DNA of 64,000 nucleotides from Flavobacteriaceae bacterium UBA3356 (GTDB taxonomy: Bacteria; Bacteroidota; Bacteroidia; Flavobacteriales; Flavobacteriaceae). Location: contig DEQW01000002.1 of the NCBI GenBank assembly GCA_002360635.1, positions 194,903 through 258,902 on the forward strand, in the 5' to 3' direction. The number at the start of each line of letters is the position of its first letter. The stretch's first letter is position 1. The position numbers were made by a program, and so were the translations under genes. Positions 9,414 through 17,627 of the stretch are shown in pieces. The notes under the pieces are model-generated. The model was not told where the DNA came from and ran no database searches. It was given only the letters and a program-made list of their open reading frames with translations.

Positions 9414-9915
9414 ATGTATAAGAAATGCTAAGTATTTTCAACTTTCTAACTTCATTTCCCAATTTAAAATCTACTGTTTCGCCAATTTTCGCACCTGTAA
9501 CGGCTTTAGCAATTGGAGCAACAAATGCAATCTTACTTTTTGTTACATCGGCTTCATCAACACCAACTATTGTAAATTGCTGTTTGGTTTTGGTATCTAA
9601 ATTTTGAATTTCTATTGTAGCACCAAAACGTACCTCATCTTTAGGTTGCTCTTTAGGGTCAAGAACTCGCGCAGCATGGATACGTTCATTGAGCAATTTA
9701 AGTTTCCCCTCAATAACTGCTAACGTTCGTCTTCGTTCTCGCTCATCGGTAATGGTTAATTCTTTAATTTCAGTTTGCAATCTTTCTCGTTCGTGCACTA
9801 ACTGCTCCATGCCATTTGGCGTAATATAATTTACCACTCCTTCGGGCAGTGCTGCCCGTGGCGGAATCATTGGTGGTTCTTCTTGATCGCCTTCTCTTAC
9901 AAATCCTCTGCTCAT
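9412..9915 (-). CDS. GreA/GreB family transcription elongation factor
   Basis: The protein has 167 residues. After a charged N-terminus (MSRGFVREGDQEEPP) comes the Gre coiled coil (VHERERLQTEIKELTITDERERRRTLAVIEGKLKLLNERI), then the C-terminal FKBP-like domain with FGATIEIQNLD, FTIVGVDEAD and the characteristic GAKIGETVDF. Gre factors enter the secondary channel of RNA polymerase and restart backtracked complexes by stimulating transcript cleavage. The acidic tip residues (D-E between the two helices) are present. This looks like the shorter GreB-like flavobacterial paralogue rather than the main GreA, but I cannot decide from one copy. Its stop codon lies against the shared terminator. Confidence 0.9.
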   Translation of the reverse strand: MSRGFVREGDQEEPPMIPPRAALPEGVVNYITPNGMEQLVHERERLQTEIKELTITDERERRRTLAVIEGKLKLLNERIHAARVLDPKEQPKDEVRFGATIEIQNLDTKTKQQFTIVGVDEADVTKSKIAFVAPIAKAVTGAKIGETVDFKLGNEVRKLKILSISYT

Positions 9916-9997
9916 AACAACGCCCGTATTTCGACGCCGCTCAATATAAAATGCGGCGGATATCTTTTAAAATTATACTTGCTTTCTTTTGAATATA

Positions 9998-10459
9998 CTA
10001 AATTTTCAGCTTATTTCGTCCTCGATCATACAAAATAATACTGCCAGCCACAGCGACATTTAAACTTTTTTCTGAAGGAAATTGAATTAAAAAATGTGCT
10101 TTTTCAATCGCTTGGTTGGATAAGCCGTGATCTTCGGCTCCCAATAAATACACACAACGTTTTGGATGCTCAAAGTTTTCTAACTGAACGGCTTTCTCTG
10201 TTTTTTCAACCCCAACAATACGGCAGCCTTTTGGTAAGTGTTTATAAAAATCTTCAAAGGTTTCATAATGAAAATACGGAAGTGATTTTACGGCATTATG
10301 CGTATCACTCGATTGATTTGCATAACGATTACCGATCGTAAAAATAAAACTAGCCCTCATATTTTGGGCGGTTCGCCAAAGCACACCAAGATTTTCAGGT
10401 GTTTTACCGTTTTGGATTCCTATGCCGAAGAATTCTGTAGTGAAATTATTGGGTTGCAT
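9998..10459 (-). CDS. SpoU/TrmH family RNA 2'-O-methyltransferase
   Basis: The 153-residue protein is a minimal SPOUT methyltransferase. Motif 1 is PENLGVLWRTA near residue 20, motif 2 is LLGAEDHGLS near residue 110, and motif 3 is LNVAVAGSIILYDR at the C-terminus, which together form the trefoil-knot AdoMet site. Length and motifs fit a TrmL-like or TrmH-like enzyme that methylates ribose in tRNA; the exact target base is not readable. It lies about 80 bases upstream of the GreA/GreB-type gene on the same strand and could share its transcript. Family certain, substrate uncertain. Confidence 0.9.
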   Translation of the reverse strand: MQPNNFTTEFFGIGIQNGKTPENLGVLWRTAQNMRASFIFTIGNRYANQSSDTHNAVKSLPYFHYETFEDFYKHLPKGCRIVGVEKTEKAVQLENFEHPKRCVYLLGAEDHGLSNQAIEKAHFLIQFPSEKSLNVAVAGSIILYDRGRNKLKI

Positions 10460-10505
10460 GATTTTAATTTAAAGGAAAGAATATAAGCAACTTTTTTAAT
10501 CTATT

Positions 10506-11381
10506 TTAGAATGTTCCTCTTAAACCTACGGTGCCAGCTCCTAGTTGAAAACGCCAAGAAATTTTATTCTTTTTTTCTTTTAACAACTCGGCATCAGACT
10601 TCATATTTTCATCTAGGTATTTATCGACAGCATCTACCACCACGACGGTAAGAGCGGTACTTAGCGCTACATCGGTTAACCAATGAGCGCCAGCCCATAG
10701 CCTAGAAACAGGAGACACCATTCCTACCCCTATAAGCCCAGCTTTTACCCAAACATTGTCAAACTGTTTTGATAAAGAGTAAAATGTAGTAAAAGAAAGT
10801 ATTGTATGCCCAGAAGGAAAAGAGTGATACCCACCTTCTTTACTAAATGGCTTAAAAGTAAACTTACCTCCTGTAGAAGGTCTGGCTCGACCTACAGCTG
10901 TTTTTGAAATGGTTTGAACCAAACCTGCTGCACTAGCTGCTGTTATCATCAAGATTCCTGTCCTTCTTAACTTTTCACTTTTTGTAAATAAACCTACCAA
11001 GTATAGCCCGCCGTTAATTCCATAGTTATTTTGGGGACTACCAAAGTAAAAACCAAAATCTTGTATTAAATCCGGTATGTCCTCTCCTTGTTTATTAAAA
11101 AATCTATTAGTATTGTCGTCTATAAGGTTTAACCCTACTGTACCCACTACAATACCAGCTGCAATAGCAAAATCATCTTTTTCCCATTGCAAGGGCCTCG
11201 AATACACATACTTGAAACCACCCCAAGCTAAAGAAGCATCATTTTTTACAAGATCCCAGGTTTTTATTTTATCCTTTTTAGGAGCGATATTTTCATTTTG
11301 ATGGACAAGAGTATCATGTTGTGCACTTACTATTATTGGTATTAAAAAAATAGAAGATAGCGCTAAGAGGAGTTTTTTCAT
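10506..11381 (-). CDS. PAP2 superfamily phosphatase, exported
   Basis: The protein is 291 residues with a signal peptide (MKKLLLALSSIFLIPIIVSAQ). The three PAP2 phosphatase motifs are visible in order: KTAVGRARPS, PSGHT, and SRLWAGAHWLTDV. Such enzymes remove phosphate from lipid phosphates or undecaprenyl pyrophosphate at the periplasmic face. Several hydrophobic stretches (for example FAIAAGIVVGTVGLNL) fit membrane association. The C-terminus (FQLGAGTVGLRGTF) resembles a beta-strand end. Substrate is not readable. It stands as a single gene. Confidence 0.88.
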   Translation of the reverse strand: MKKLLLALSSIFLIPIIVSAQHDTLVHQNENIAPKKDKIKTWDLVKNDASLAWGGFKYVYSRPLQWEKDDFAIAAGIVVGTVGLNLIDDNTNRFFNKQGEDIPDLIQDFGFYFGSPQNNYGINGGLYLVGLFTKSEKLRRTGILMITAASAAGLVQTISKTAVGRARPSTGGKFTFKPFSKEGGYHSFPSGHTILSFTTFYSLSKQFDNVWVKAGLIGVGMVSPVSRLWAGAHWLTDVALSTALTVVVVDAVDKYLDENMKSDAELLKEKKNKISWRFQLGAGTVGLRGTF

Positions 11382-11515
11382 TTAAATTTTAGTTGAAAAT
11401 AGAGCTGTTTATGAAGTAAAACATATCTCAATAACCTTAGAAGAAGCAGAATACGCTCCCTAAGCATTTTTTTTTGCAAATTTAATTGAAAAATATAGGT
11501 TTAGCAATGTGATAA

Positions 11516-12085
11516 CTACACAATACCTTGAAGCAATACTGAAACCATATCTCTTTTTAAAACGTTTACATCGAGTTTTCCCCTTTTTTCATACCATAAA
11601 TACAAAGTTCGTAAGGTAGAAAGTATTGAAAATAATATCACTTCAGGATGTCTTGCTTCAATTTCATTGGCTTTAATACCTTCCTTAATAACAATTCGAA
11701 CATTTTGCTCATAATCATCACGCATGTTCACAAACTGCTGTAAGTCGTCTTCTTTTAAATGCATCCAATCATTATTTAATGCTGGCAACGCTTCAGAATA
11801 CGTAACAGTAATATCAATATGGAATTCAATGATTTTTTCAATTTTCTCTACTGATGTCCCCTTACTCGAAACAACTTGCTCCATACCATTTGTAAACTCT
11901 CGAGCCACCGTCAATATTAAGGTTGAAAGAATCTCTTGCTTTCCCGAAATATGATTGTATAGGCTAGAAGCCTTTATCCCCATAGCCTGTGCAATGTCGC
12001 GCATAGACACCGCATTGTATCCTTTTTCTTTAAAAAGACGGGATGCTGTGGTTATTATTTCGGTTTTTCGGGAAGCCGGTTTCAT
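11516..12085 (-). CDS. TetR/AcrR family transcriptional regulator
   Basis: The protein has 189 residues from the ATG at 12083-12085; an in-frame TTG four codons upstream is less likely. Residues 5-55 form a TetR N-terminal HTH (KTEIITTASRLFKEKGYNAVSMRDIAQAMGIKASSLYNHI). The rest is a helical ligand-binding domain. It is divergent from the aromatic amino acid hydroxylase gene, about 100 bases away, a layout typical of a local repressor. That it controls the hydroxylase is inference. The ligand is unknown. Confidence 0.9.
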   Translation of the reverse strand: MKPASRKTEIITTASRLFKEKGYNAVSMRDIAQAMGIKASSLYNHISGKQEILSTLILTVAREFTNGMEQVVSSKGTSVEKIEKIIEFHIDITVTYSEALPALNNDWMHLKEDDLQQFVNMRDDYEQNVRIVIKEGIKANEIEARHPEVILFSILSTLRTLYLWYEKRGKLDVNVLKRDMVSVLLQGIV

Positions 12086-12174
12086 AGTATTCTGCAAGAT
12101 ACAGTTTTTACAAACTCATTCATAAATCTGTTATAAGGTATTATTAATTACGACCTAAGTAATTCTAATTTCAT

Positions 12175-12182
12175 TATTTTTG
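12175..12182 (+). promoter_or_regulatory. -7 promoter box directly before the hydroxylase start
   Basis: The sequence TATTTTTG is a perfect TAnnTTTG and ends only six bases before the preferred ATG at 12189. If it is the real promoter, the transcript would be leaderless or nearly so. No TTG at -33 is evident. Confidence 0.4.
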
Positions 12183-12188
12183 ACCCCT

Positions 12189-13976
12189 ATGAAAGAGCGC
12201 ATTGAAACAAACGAGTTACTAGACAGGTTACCACCGCATTTAAAGCAGTACATAAAACCTCAGGATTACGATCAATATACACCAATAAACCAAGCAGTTT
12301 GGCGGTATGTAATGCGCAAAAACGTAGATTATTTAAGCCAAGTGGCGCACGAAAGTTATTTGGACGGCCTTAGAAAAACAGGTATCTCAATAGATACTAT
12401 TCCTTCTATGTACGGAATGAACCGTATTTTAAAAGAAATTGGCTGGGCAGCCGTTGCGGTTGATGGCTTTATTCCTCCTAATGCGTTTATGGAGTTTCAG
12501 GCGTATAAAGTTTTGGTGATTGCCAGCGATATTCGTCAACTTGAAAATATTGAATATACGCCTGCACCAGATATTATCCACGAAGGTGCTGGACATGCAC
12601 CCATAATTGCCAGTCCCGATTATGCAGAATACCTGCGTCGTTTTGGTGAAATTGGCGCGAAGGCTATTTCCAGTGCGCACGATATGGAAATGTATGAAGC
12701 TGTACGGGAACTTTCTATTTTAAAAGAAGCGGATGGTATTTCAGATACTATAATCCAAAATGCCGAAGAACGAGTAGAAGAGCTTCAACATAAAAAAGTG
12801 GAACCCTCTGAAATTTCACTTATTCGAAATTTACATTGGTGGACCGTTGAGTACGGACTGGTTGGCACTGTTGAAAAACCTAAAATTTATGGTGCTGGCT
12901 TGCTTTCTTCTATTGGGGAAAGTACGTGGTGTATGAAAGATGAAGTAAAGAAAATACCGTATTCCATCGATGCAGCTTACCAAGAATTTGATATCACCAA
13001 ACCGCAACCACAATTGTATGTAACCCCAGATTTTGCATACTTACAAGAGGTTTTGGAAGAATTTGCAAATACAATGGCAGTTAGAAAAGGTGGTTGGCGT
13101 GGATTGAATAAATTGATAAACTCCAAACAATTAGGCACCATTGAATTGAGTACCGGTTTGCAGGTAAGTGGTCATTTTTCCCGAATGATTCAAAATGAAG
13201 ACAATGAAGTGGTTTATTTTGAAACCGAAGGCGAAACTGCGCTCGCATACCGTGAAAAAGAAGTAATTGGCCACGGAATTAGCCGACATACCAACGGTTT
13301 TAGATCACCACTGGGGAAACTTAAAAAAATAAATCTCGCCATCGAAAATATGGGGCCTCGCGACTTACAGGCTTATAATTTTTACGATGGTAAGCCTATT
13401 GCTTTCGAGTTTGAAAGTGGAATAACCGTTGAAGGTTTAAACGTTACCGGGATGCGAAACCTTCGTGGCGAATTAATGCTCATCCAATTTACAAACTGTA
13501 CGGTTACCTATAAAGATGAAGTTTTGTTTACCCCAGAAATGGGTGATTTTGATATGGCCGTAGGAAAAGAAATTGTTTCCGCTTTTGCAGGGGCAGCCGA
13601 TTATCTGTCCTTTCCCATATCGCTTCATAAATTGAGCGAAACGAAAACCAACCGATCTAACCTTTCTGAAAAAGAAATCAAGCTGAACGATTTGTACAAA
13701 CAAGTACGTTTACTTCGGAATAATGAAGAGAACAAATCGTTTGAAGAAAAGCTACCTGGGTTAAAAACTATTTTTGAGACTATTGAAAAGGAGTTTACAA
13801 AAGACTGGTTGCTTCCTTTAGAGATATATGAATTGATTGCGCTGGAAGATATACCTCTTTCAGAAAAAGTGCTGAAACATCTTTTAGCACTTAAAAAAGA
13901 ACGCCTAAAAGTTGCCCATCTAATTAACGACGGACTATTTTTGGTAGAAAAAAGCACAAATCAAGTAAGTAATTAA
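12189..13976 (+). CDS. Aromatic amino acid hydroxylase (phenylalanine 4-monooxygenase type)
   Basis: The protein has 595 residues from the ATG at 12189. Residues about 1-325 are the biopterin-dependent hydroxylase domain: the iron-binding HEGAGHAP site gives His131 and His136 in the context PDIIHEGAGH, and acidic residues follow. The enzyme uses tetrahydropterin, iron and O2 to hydroxylate Phe (possibly Tyr or Trp). Residues about 330-595 are an extension not found in small bacterial enzymes of about 260-300 residues; it begins with beta-rich sequence (VSGHFSRMIQNEDNEVVYFETEG) and ends helical. It is divergent from a TetR regulator and followed after 3 bases by a rhodanese gene, so both are probably co-transcribed. 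Substrate specificity is not readable. Confidence 0.88.
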   Translation: MKERIETNELLDRLPPHLKQYIKPQDYDQYTPINQAVWRYVMRKNVDYLSQVAHESYLDGLRKTGISIDTIPSMYGMNRILKEIGWAAVAVDGFIPPNAFMEFQAYKVLVIASDIRQLENIEYTPAPDIIHEGAGHAPIIASPDYAEYLRRFGEIGAKAISSAHDMEMYEAVRELSILKEADGISDTIIQNAEERVEELQHKKVEPSEISLIRNLHWWTVEYGLVGTVEKPKIYGAGLLSSIGESTWCMKDEVKKIPYSIDAAYQEFDITKPQPQLYVTPDFAYLQEVLEEFANTMAVRKGGWRGLNKLINSKQLGTIELSTGLQVSGHFSRMIQNEDNEVVYFETEGETALAYREKEVIGHGISRHTNGFRSPLGKLKKINLAIENMGPRDLQAYNFYDGKPIAFEFESGITVEGLNVTGMRNLRGELMLIQFTNCTVTYKDEVLFTPEMGDFDMAVGKEIVSAFAGAADYLSFPISLHKLSETKTNRSNLSEKEIKLNDLYKQVRLLRNNEENKSFEEKLPGLKTIFETIEKEFTKDWLLPLEIYELIALEDIPLSEKVLKHLLALKKERLKVAHLINDGLFLVEKSTNQVSN

Positions 13977-13979
13977 CAT

Positions 13980-14285
13980 ATGGGATTATTAGATTTTTTA
14001 TTCGGAAACAACACTAAGAAAATTCAAGATTTTAAAAATCGCGATGCCGTAATATTGGACGTTCGTACTCGGAAAGAGTATGATGCTGGAGCCATTTCTG
14101 GCTCGAAACATATTCCGTTGAACGAAATAAACACTAAAATTTCAGAAATTAAACAATGGAATAAACCCGTAATTACTTGTTGTGCCAGTGGTGTTCGCAG
14201 TGGCAATGCTGCTAAAATATTAACCAACAACAATATTGAGGTGGTTAATGGTGGCGGATGGAAATCATTGCAAAAGAAATTATAA
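13980..14285 (+). CDS. Single-domain rhodanese-like protein
   Basis: The protein has 101 residues, the usual size of a single rhodanese domain. The active-site loop CxxGxR is visible as CASGVRS, with catalytic Cys68, and the CH2-like N-terminal part carries AVILDVRTRKEYDAGAI. Such proteins transfer sulfane sulfur to thiol acceptors in the cytoplasm. It starts three bases after the hydroxylase stop, so probably shares its transcript. Its stop codon overlaps that of the convergent DUF4230 gene by six bases. Physiological partner is unknown. Confidence 0.9.
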   Translation: MGLLDFLFGNNTKKIQDFKNRDAVILDVRTRKEYDAGAISGSKHIPLNEINTKISEIKQWNKPVITCCASGVRSGNAAKILTNNNIEVVNGGGWKSLQKKL

Positions 14286-14894
14286 CTTTATTCTTTCTAG
14301 ATCTGCCTCACTTTCAACTGGCTGATTTTGATATTGAAGTGTCCATCCCATAGAGTTGGTGAGAATATAGATTTTTTGTAATTCAGAAATCAACCTGTTT
14401 TCGGCATTAGTAACCAATTCAGATGCTTCTATTTTTTTTCGAAGGGATGTTTCTACTTTCTTTTTTATTTTATTATAATCTTCCGCTTTAAATTGGTTTA
14501 GGTAATCTTGTTGCACATCGTAATACTCAATATTTGGGTTGATGTTCAATTCTGGTTCTGGAATATAGGTTATGGTAACCATTTTAGTTTCTTTGTTTAC
14601 TTCCGTTTTAATTTTGCTAAGATCATACGCAATGGTTGCTTTTGCATTCACGACGATGAGGGCTTTTTTTCGAGCTGAAAAAACATCTAAATAGAATTTT
14701 TTCCAATCTTCGTAGGTAAAAACTTGGGCGTAACTTCCTTCGGTGACAATCAGTTTTCCTACATTTTTAAGTTCTTTTTGTATGAGTGCCGTATTGGCTT
14801 CCAATTGTTCTTTTTGGTCCTTATTGTGTTCGCAGTACCGTAGTCCAAACACGATGAAAAGCACTATAACAGCACCGAGAAGCATCTTTCGCAT
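14280..14894 (-). CDS. DUF4230 domain protein, membrane anchored
   Basis: The protein has 204 residues with an N-terminal membrane anchor (LLGAVIVLFIVFGLRYCE) and a DUF4230 body: ELKNVGKLIVTEGSYAQVF, ALIVVNAKATIAYDLSKI, and VTITYIPEPELNINPNIEYYDVQQ. The family is widespread in bacteria and its function is unknown; the body would lie outside the cytoplasmic membrane. The C-terminal segment is helical and charged. The gene converges on the rhodanese gene with a 6-base overlap. Confidence 0.85.
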   Translation of the reverse strand: MRKMLLGAVIVLFIVFGLRYCEHNKDQKEQLEANTALIQKELKNVGKLIVTEGSYAQVFTYEDWKKFYLDVFSARKKALIVVNAKATIAYDLSKIKTEVNKETKMVTITYIPEPELNINPNIEYYDVQQDYLNQFKAEDYNKIKKKVETSLRKKIEASELVTNAENRLISELQKIYILTNSMGWTLQYQNQPVESEADLERIKL

Positions 14895-14974
14895 AACTGA
14901 TTTTTCACTAAAGATACGGATTTATAAAGCGTCTTTATGGACTACGTAGAAATACGTAAATTTATGTAAGAATT

Positions 14975-15403
14975 ATGCTACAAGGTGGTTTTTATGTATC
15001 TTTCGATCAAATTAATTCACAAATGGGATTTTTTTCAACTAACCAACAGGATAAATCCACTAAGGCAGCAAGACAACTGGCACAAAATGCCAATGAGACC
15101 AGCAATGAGATAGATACCATCTTATCTAGGTTTTTAAATAATCAAGAAAAGTTTGATGCCCTAAGTGACGAACTACTTGAATTAGCTAAAAAAATTAAAG
15201 AAAAACTTTCAGAAAGTGAAAGCGGAGAACTCTTTTCCATCGCAGAAACTGTTTATGATCTTCAGGAAGAATATTTAAATACCTTCCGTGTAATTGCTAG
15301 TTTACAAGAAAAACAAAACATACGTACTGAAGAAATAGACAAAAAATATTTGAAGATAGCCAAAAAAGCCAGTCAAAAATATACCGAGGCTCGAAGCCTT
15401 TAA
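14975..15403 (+). CDS. Small coiled-coil protein, unknown function
   Basis: The protein is 142 residues from ATG 14975, or 126 residues from the in-frame ATG at 15023 (MGFFSTNQQ), which looks the more natural cytoplasmic start. The sequence is almost wholly alpha-helical with heptad-like leucines (FDALSDELLELAKKIKEKLSES, LQEEYLNTFRVIASLQ) and no membrane segment. I recognise no family. It precedes a separately started exported protein by about 45 bases on the same strand. Confidence 0.6.
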   Translation: MLQGGFYVSFDQINSQMGFFSTNQQDKSTKAARQLAQNANETSNEIDTILSRFLNNQEKFDALSDELLELAKKIKEKLSESESGELFSIAETVYDLQEEYLNTFRVIASLQEKQNIRTEEIDKKYLKIAKKASQKYTEARSL

Positions 15404-15450
15404 AGTAAAGCACACAATATATAGCACGCTTTTTGTATCTTGAACTTCCT

Positions 15451-16248
15451 ATGAAAGCCGTGTATCTATTTTTTTTATTACTTACACCAGTTTTACTGGC
15501 ACAACAAATTGAATCTATTTCAAAAGCACCTTTGAAAGCAGATAAATTTATTGGTATTGATGCCTTTGAAAATGTCTATTTCACCAATAATATGGAATTG
15601 CACAAAACTGGCGTAGATGGTGATTTTGTATTTAATGATCTTCAGTTAGGGCCTATCACATCGGTAGACATAATTAATCCGTTAAATGTTGTTCTGTTTT
15701 ACGAAGACACCAACACCGTTGTTTTGGTAGATAATAACTTAAACGAAATAGAGCGCATCAATTTCAACAACCTTCCCCAGTTTTTAAATATTAATACGGC
15801 AACCAATGCCGGCAATAATAGGCTTTGGGTTTTTAATGTAGACACCCAGCAATTAGAATTGTTCAACTACCGGTCTTTAAACAATTCGGTGGTTTCACAA
15901 CCTTTTTCGGGCACATTGGTTTCACAAACCAGTAACTTTAATTATTGCTACCTACTTACCGAAAATAAAATACGGGTTTTTAATGTCTATGGAAGTTTAC
16001 TTTCTGAAATAGCTTTGGAAGGTTATAAAAAAGTAATTCAGCAAGATGAAAAAGTAATGGGTGTAAAGGGAAATTCGCTATATTATTTAGCTGAAATAAG
16101 TGAAGGAATAACCAAGAAATATCCTGAAGCTATAAAAATACCATTGCCCGAATTAACCATAAAAGACTTGTCCCTTACGCAGGAATTCCTGTATATTTAT
16201 GACGGAGAAAACATCCATATCTTAAAACTAACCGAACCTAAGAAATAA
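15451..16248 (+). CDS. Exported protein with beta-propeller-like sequence
   Basis: The protein has 265 residues from the ATG at 15451; an upstream in-frame TTG is rejected because the ATG precedes a clean signal peptide (MKAVYLFFLLLTPVLLAQQ). The rest is strand-rich with repeated aromatic/aspartate motifs (DAFENVYFTNNMELHKTGVDGDF, NNRLWVFNVDTQQLELFNY, EFLYIYDGENIHILKL), consistent with a propeller fold. No catalytic motif is seen. It ends five bases before the deoxynucleoside kinase gene, so the two are probably co-transcribed. Confidence 0.75.
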   Translation: MKAVYLFFLLLTPVLLAQQIESISKAPLKADKFIGIDAFENVYFTNNMELHKTGVDGDFVFNDLQLGPITSVDIINPLNVVLFYEDTNTVVLVDNNLNEIERINFNNLPQFLNINTATNAGNNRLWVFNVDTQQLELFNYRSLNNSVVSQPFSGTLVSQTSNFNYCYLLTENKIRVFNVYGSLLSEIALEGYKKVIQQDEKVMGVKGNSLYYLAEISEGITKKYPEAIKIPLPELTIKDLSLTQEFLYIYDGENIHILKLTEPKK

Positions 16249-16253
16249 ATAGT

Positions 16254-16868
16254 ATGCACGTAGCAATTGCAGGAAATATTGGCTCTGGAAAAACAACTTT
16301 AACCCGCTTACTGGCCAAACACTATAAATGGAGACCACAGTTTGAAGATGTAGAAGACAACCCATACTTGGACGATTTTTATAACCAAATGGCACGATGG
16401 TCTTTCAACCTACAAATTTACTTTTTAAATAGTCGGTTTCGTCAAATTCTCGAAATACGAGAGAAAGGAAAAGATGTTATTCAAGATCGTACTATTTATG
16501 AGGATGCTTACATTTTTGCCCCTAACCTGCATGCCATGGGATTGATGACCAATCGTGATTTTGAAAACTACCGCTCCTTGTTCGACTTGATGGAAAGTGT
16601 TACTGAGGGACCCGATTTATTGATATATCTTCGCAGTTCTATTCCTAATTTGGTAAACCAAATACACAAACGCGGCCGCGATTACGAAAACTCAATTAGT
16701 ATAGATTACTTAAGCCGTTTAAACGAGCGTTACGAAGCCTGGATACACGATTATGACAAAGGAAACCTCATCATCTTAGATGTGGACAACCTTGACTTTG
16801 TAGATGACCCTGAACATTTAGGGGAAGTAATCAGTAAAATTGATGCCGAACTGCACGGTTTGTTTTAG
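16254..16868 (+). CDS. Deoxynucleoside kinase
   Basis: The protein has 204 residues, typical for the bacterial dNK/dAK family. It has a P-loop GNIGSGKTT at residues 7-15, the DRT motif in QDRTIYEDAYIFA, and the lid arginines in KRGRDYENSI. It phosphorylates deoxynucleosides for nucleotide salvage; whether it prefers deoxyadenosine or deoxyguanosine cannot be read. It follows the exported propeller-like protein by five bases. Assignment to family is firm. Confidence 0.93.
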   Translation: MHVAIAGNIGSGKTTLTRLLAKHYKWRPQFEDVEDNPYLDDFYNQMARWSFNLQIYFLNSRFRQILEIREKGKDVIQDRTIYEDAYIFAPNLHAMGLMTNRDFENYRSLFDLMESVTEGPDLLIYLRSSIPNLVNQIHKRGRDYENSISIDYLSRLNERYEAWIHDYDKGNLIILDVDNLDFVDDPEHLGEVISKIDAELHGLF

Positions 16869-16989
16869 CTCTTTTTCTGATTTTCAATATATTAATTTTG
16901 AATCTTAAATAAGTAAGAATTTTAATGTTAATTTTTTAACGTTTATGTATATTCGCCGCTTATCAAAACTAATTCAAAATTAAATTTTT

Positions 16990-17514
16990 ATGAAATTCTC
17001 AAAATTATTCATTCTTTCCCTTTTAACCTTATCTATCATTTCTTGTAGTAAAGATGATGATTCAAAAGACTCTAATGATACTTCAGCTTCTTTAGTAGGT
17101 ACTTGGAAAGCAACTGATTTTTCTTATGAATCTACTAGTAGAACAGAAACACAAGGAACTACTATTGAGTCTGAATCTACCGGAATAGCAAAAGAACTTG
17201 ATTTAACTGTTGAGTTCTCTGATGATCCAAAAACATATGAAGTAGATAGTGATTATATTCTAGAAGTTACAACTGAAACTTCTGGTCAAACTATTGTACA
17301 AGAATATCCAATTCAATATTCCGGATCTGGTACGTGGAATAGAGATGGCGACATACTTACCGTGACTGTAGATAATGAAGAAAATGAAGCTGAAATAACT
17401 AAATTAACAGCAAGTACATTAATATACGTTTCCACAGAAACTCAGACACAAAATCAATCTGGGGTAACCACTACAGTCGAAATTACAGAAACAGTTACAT
17501 TTACTAGACAGTAG
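16990..17514 (+). CDS. Lipocalin-like lipoprotein
   Basis: The protein has 174 residues with a lipobox (LSIISC, Cys near residue 19) followed by an Asp/Ser-rich linker. The mature part begins with LVGTWKATDFSYES and continues with alternating strands, including SGTWNRDGDILTVTVDN, typical of flavobacterial lipocalin-like lipoproteins. It is unusually rich in Thr, Ser and Glu. It probably sits in the outer membrane or periplasm; ligand unknown. It stands alone and is followed by a strong terminator. Confidence 0.85.
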   Translation: MKFSKLFILSLLTLSIISCSKDDDSKDSNDTSASLVGTWKATDFSYESTSRTETQGTTIESESTGIAKELDLTVEFSDDPKTYEVDSDYILEVTTETSGQTIVQEYPIQYSGSGTWNRDGDILTVTVDNEENEAEITKLTASTLIYVSTETQTQNQSGVTTTVEITETVTFTRQ

Positions 17515-17533
17515 TTTAGTATTATTTAACATT

Positions 17534-17567
17534 AAAAAAGACCTGCGTAAAAAAAGGTCTTTTTTTT
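17534..17567 (+). terminator. Rho-independent terminator after the lipocalin-like gene
   Basis: The stem AAAAAAGACC / GGTCTTTTTT encloses a 12-base loop and runs into eight T residues. It lies 20 bases after the lipoprotein stop. Confidence 0.85.
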
Positions 17568-17627
17568 AAACTTAACATTTCGCTCACACAAAAGATGTAG
17601 CAATATGTTTATTTTGCCGTAACTACT

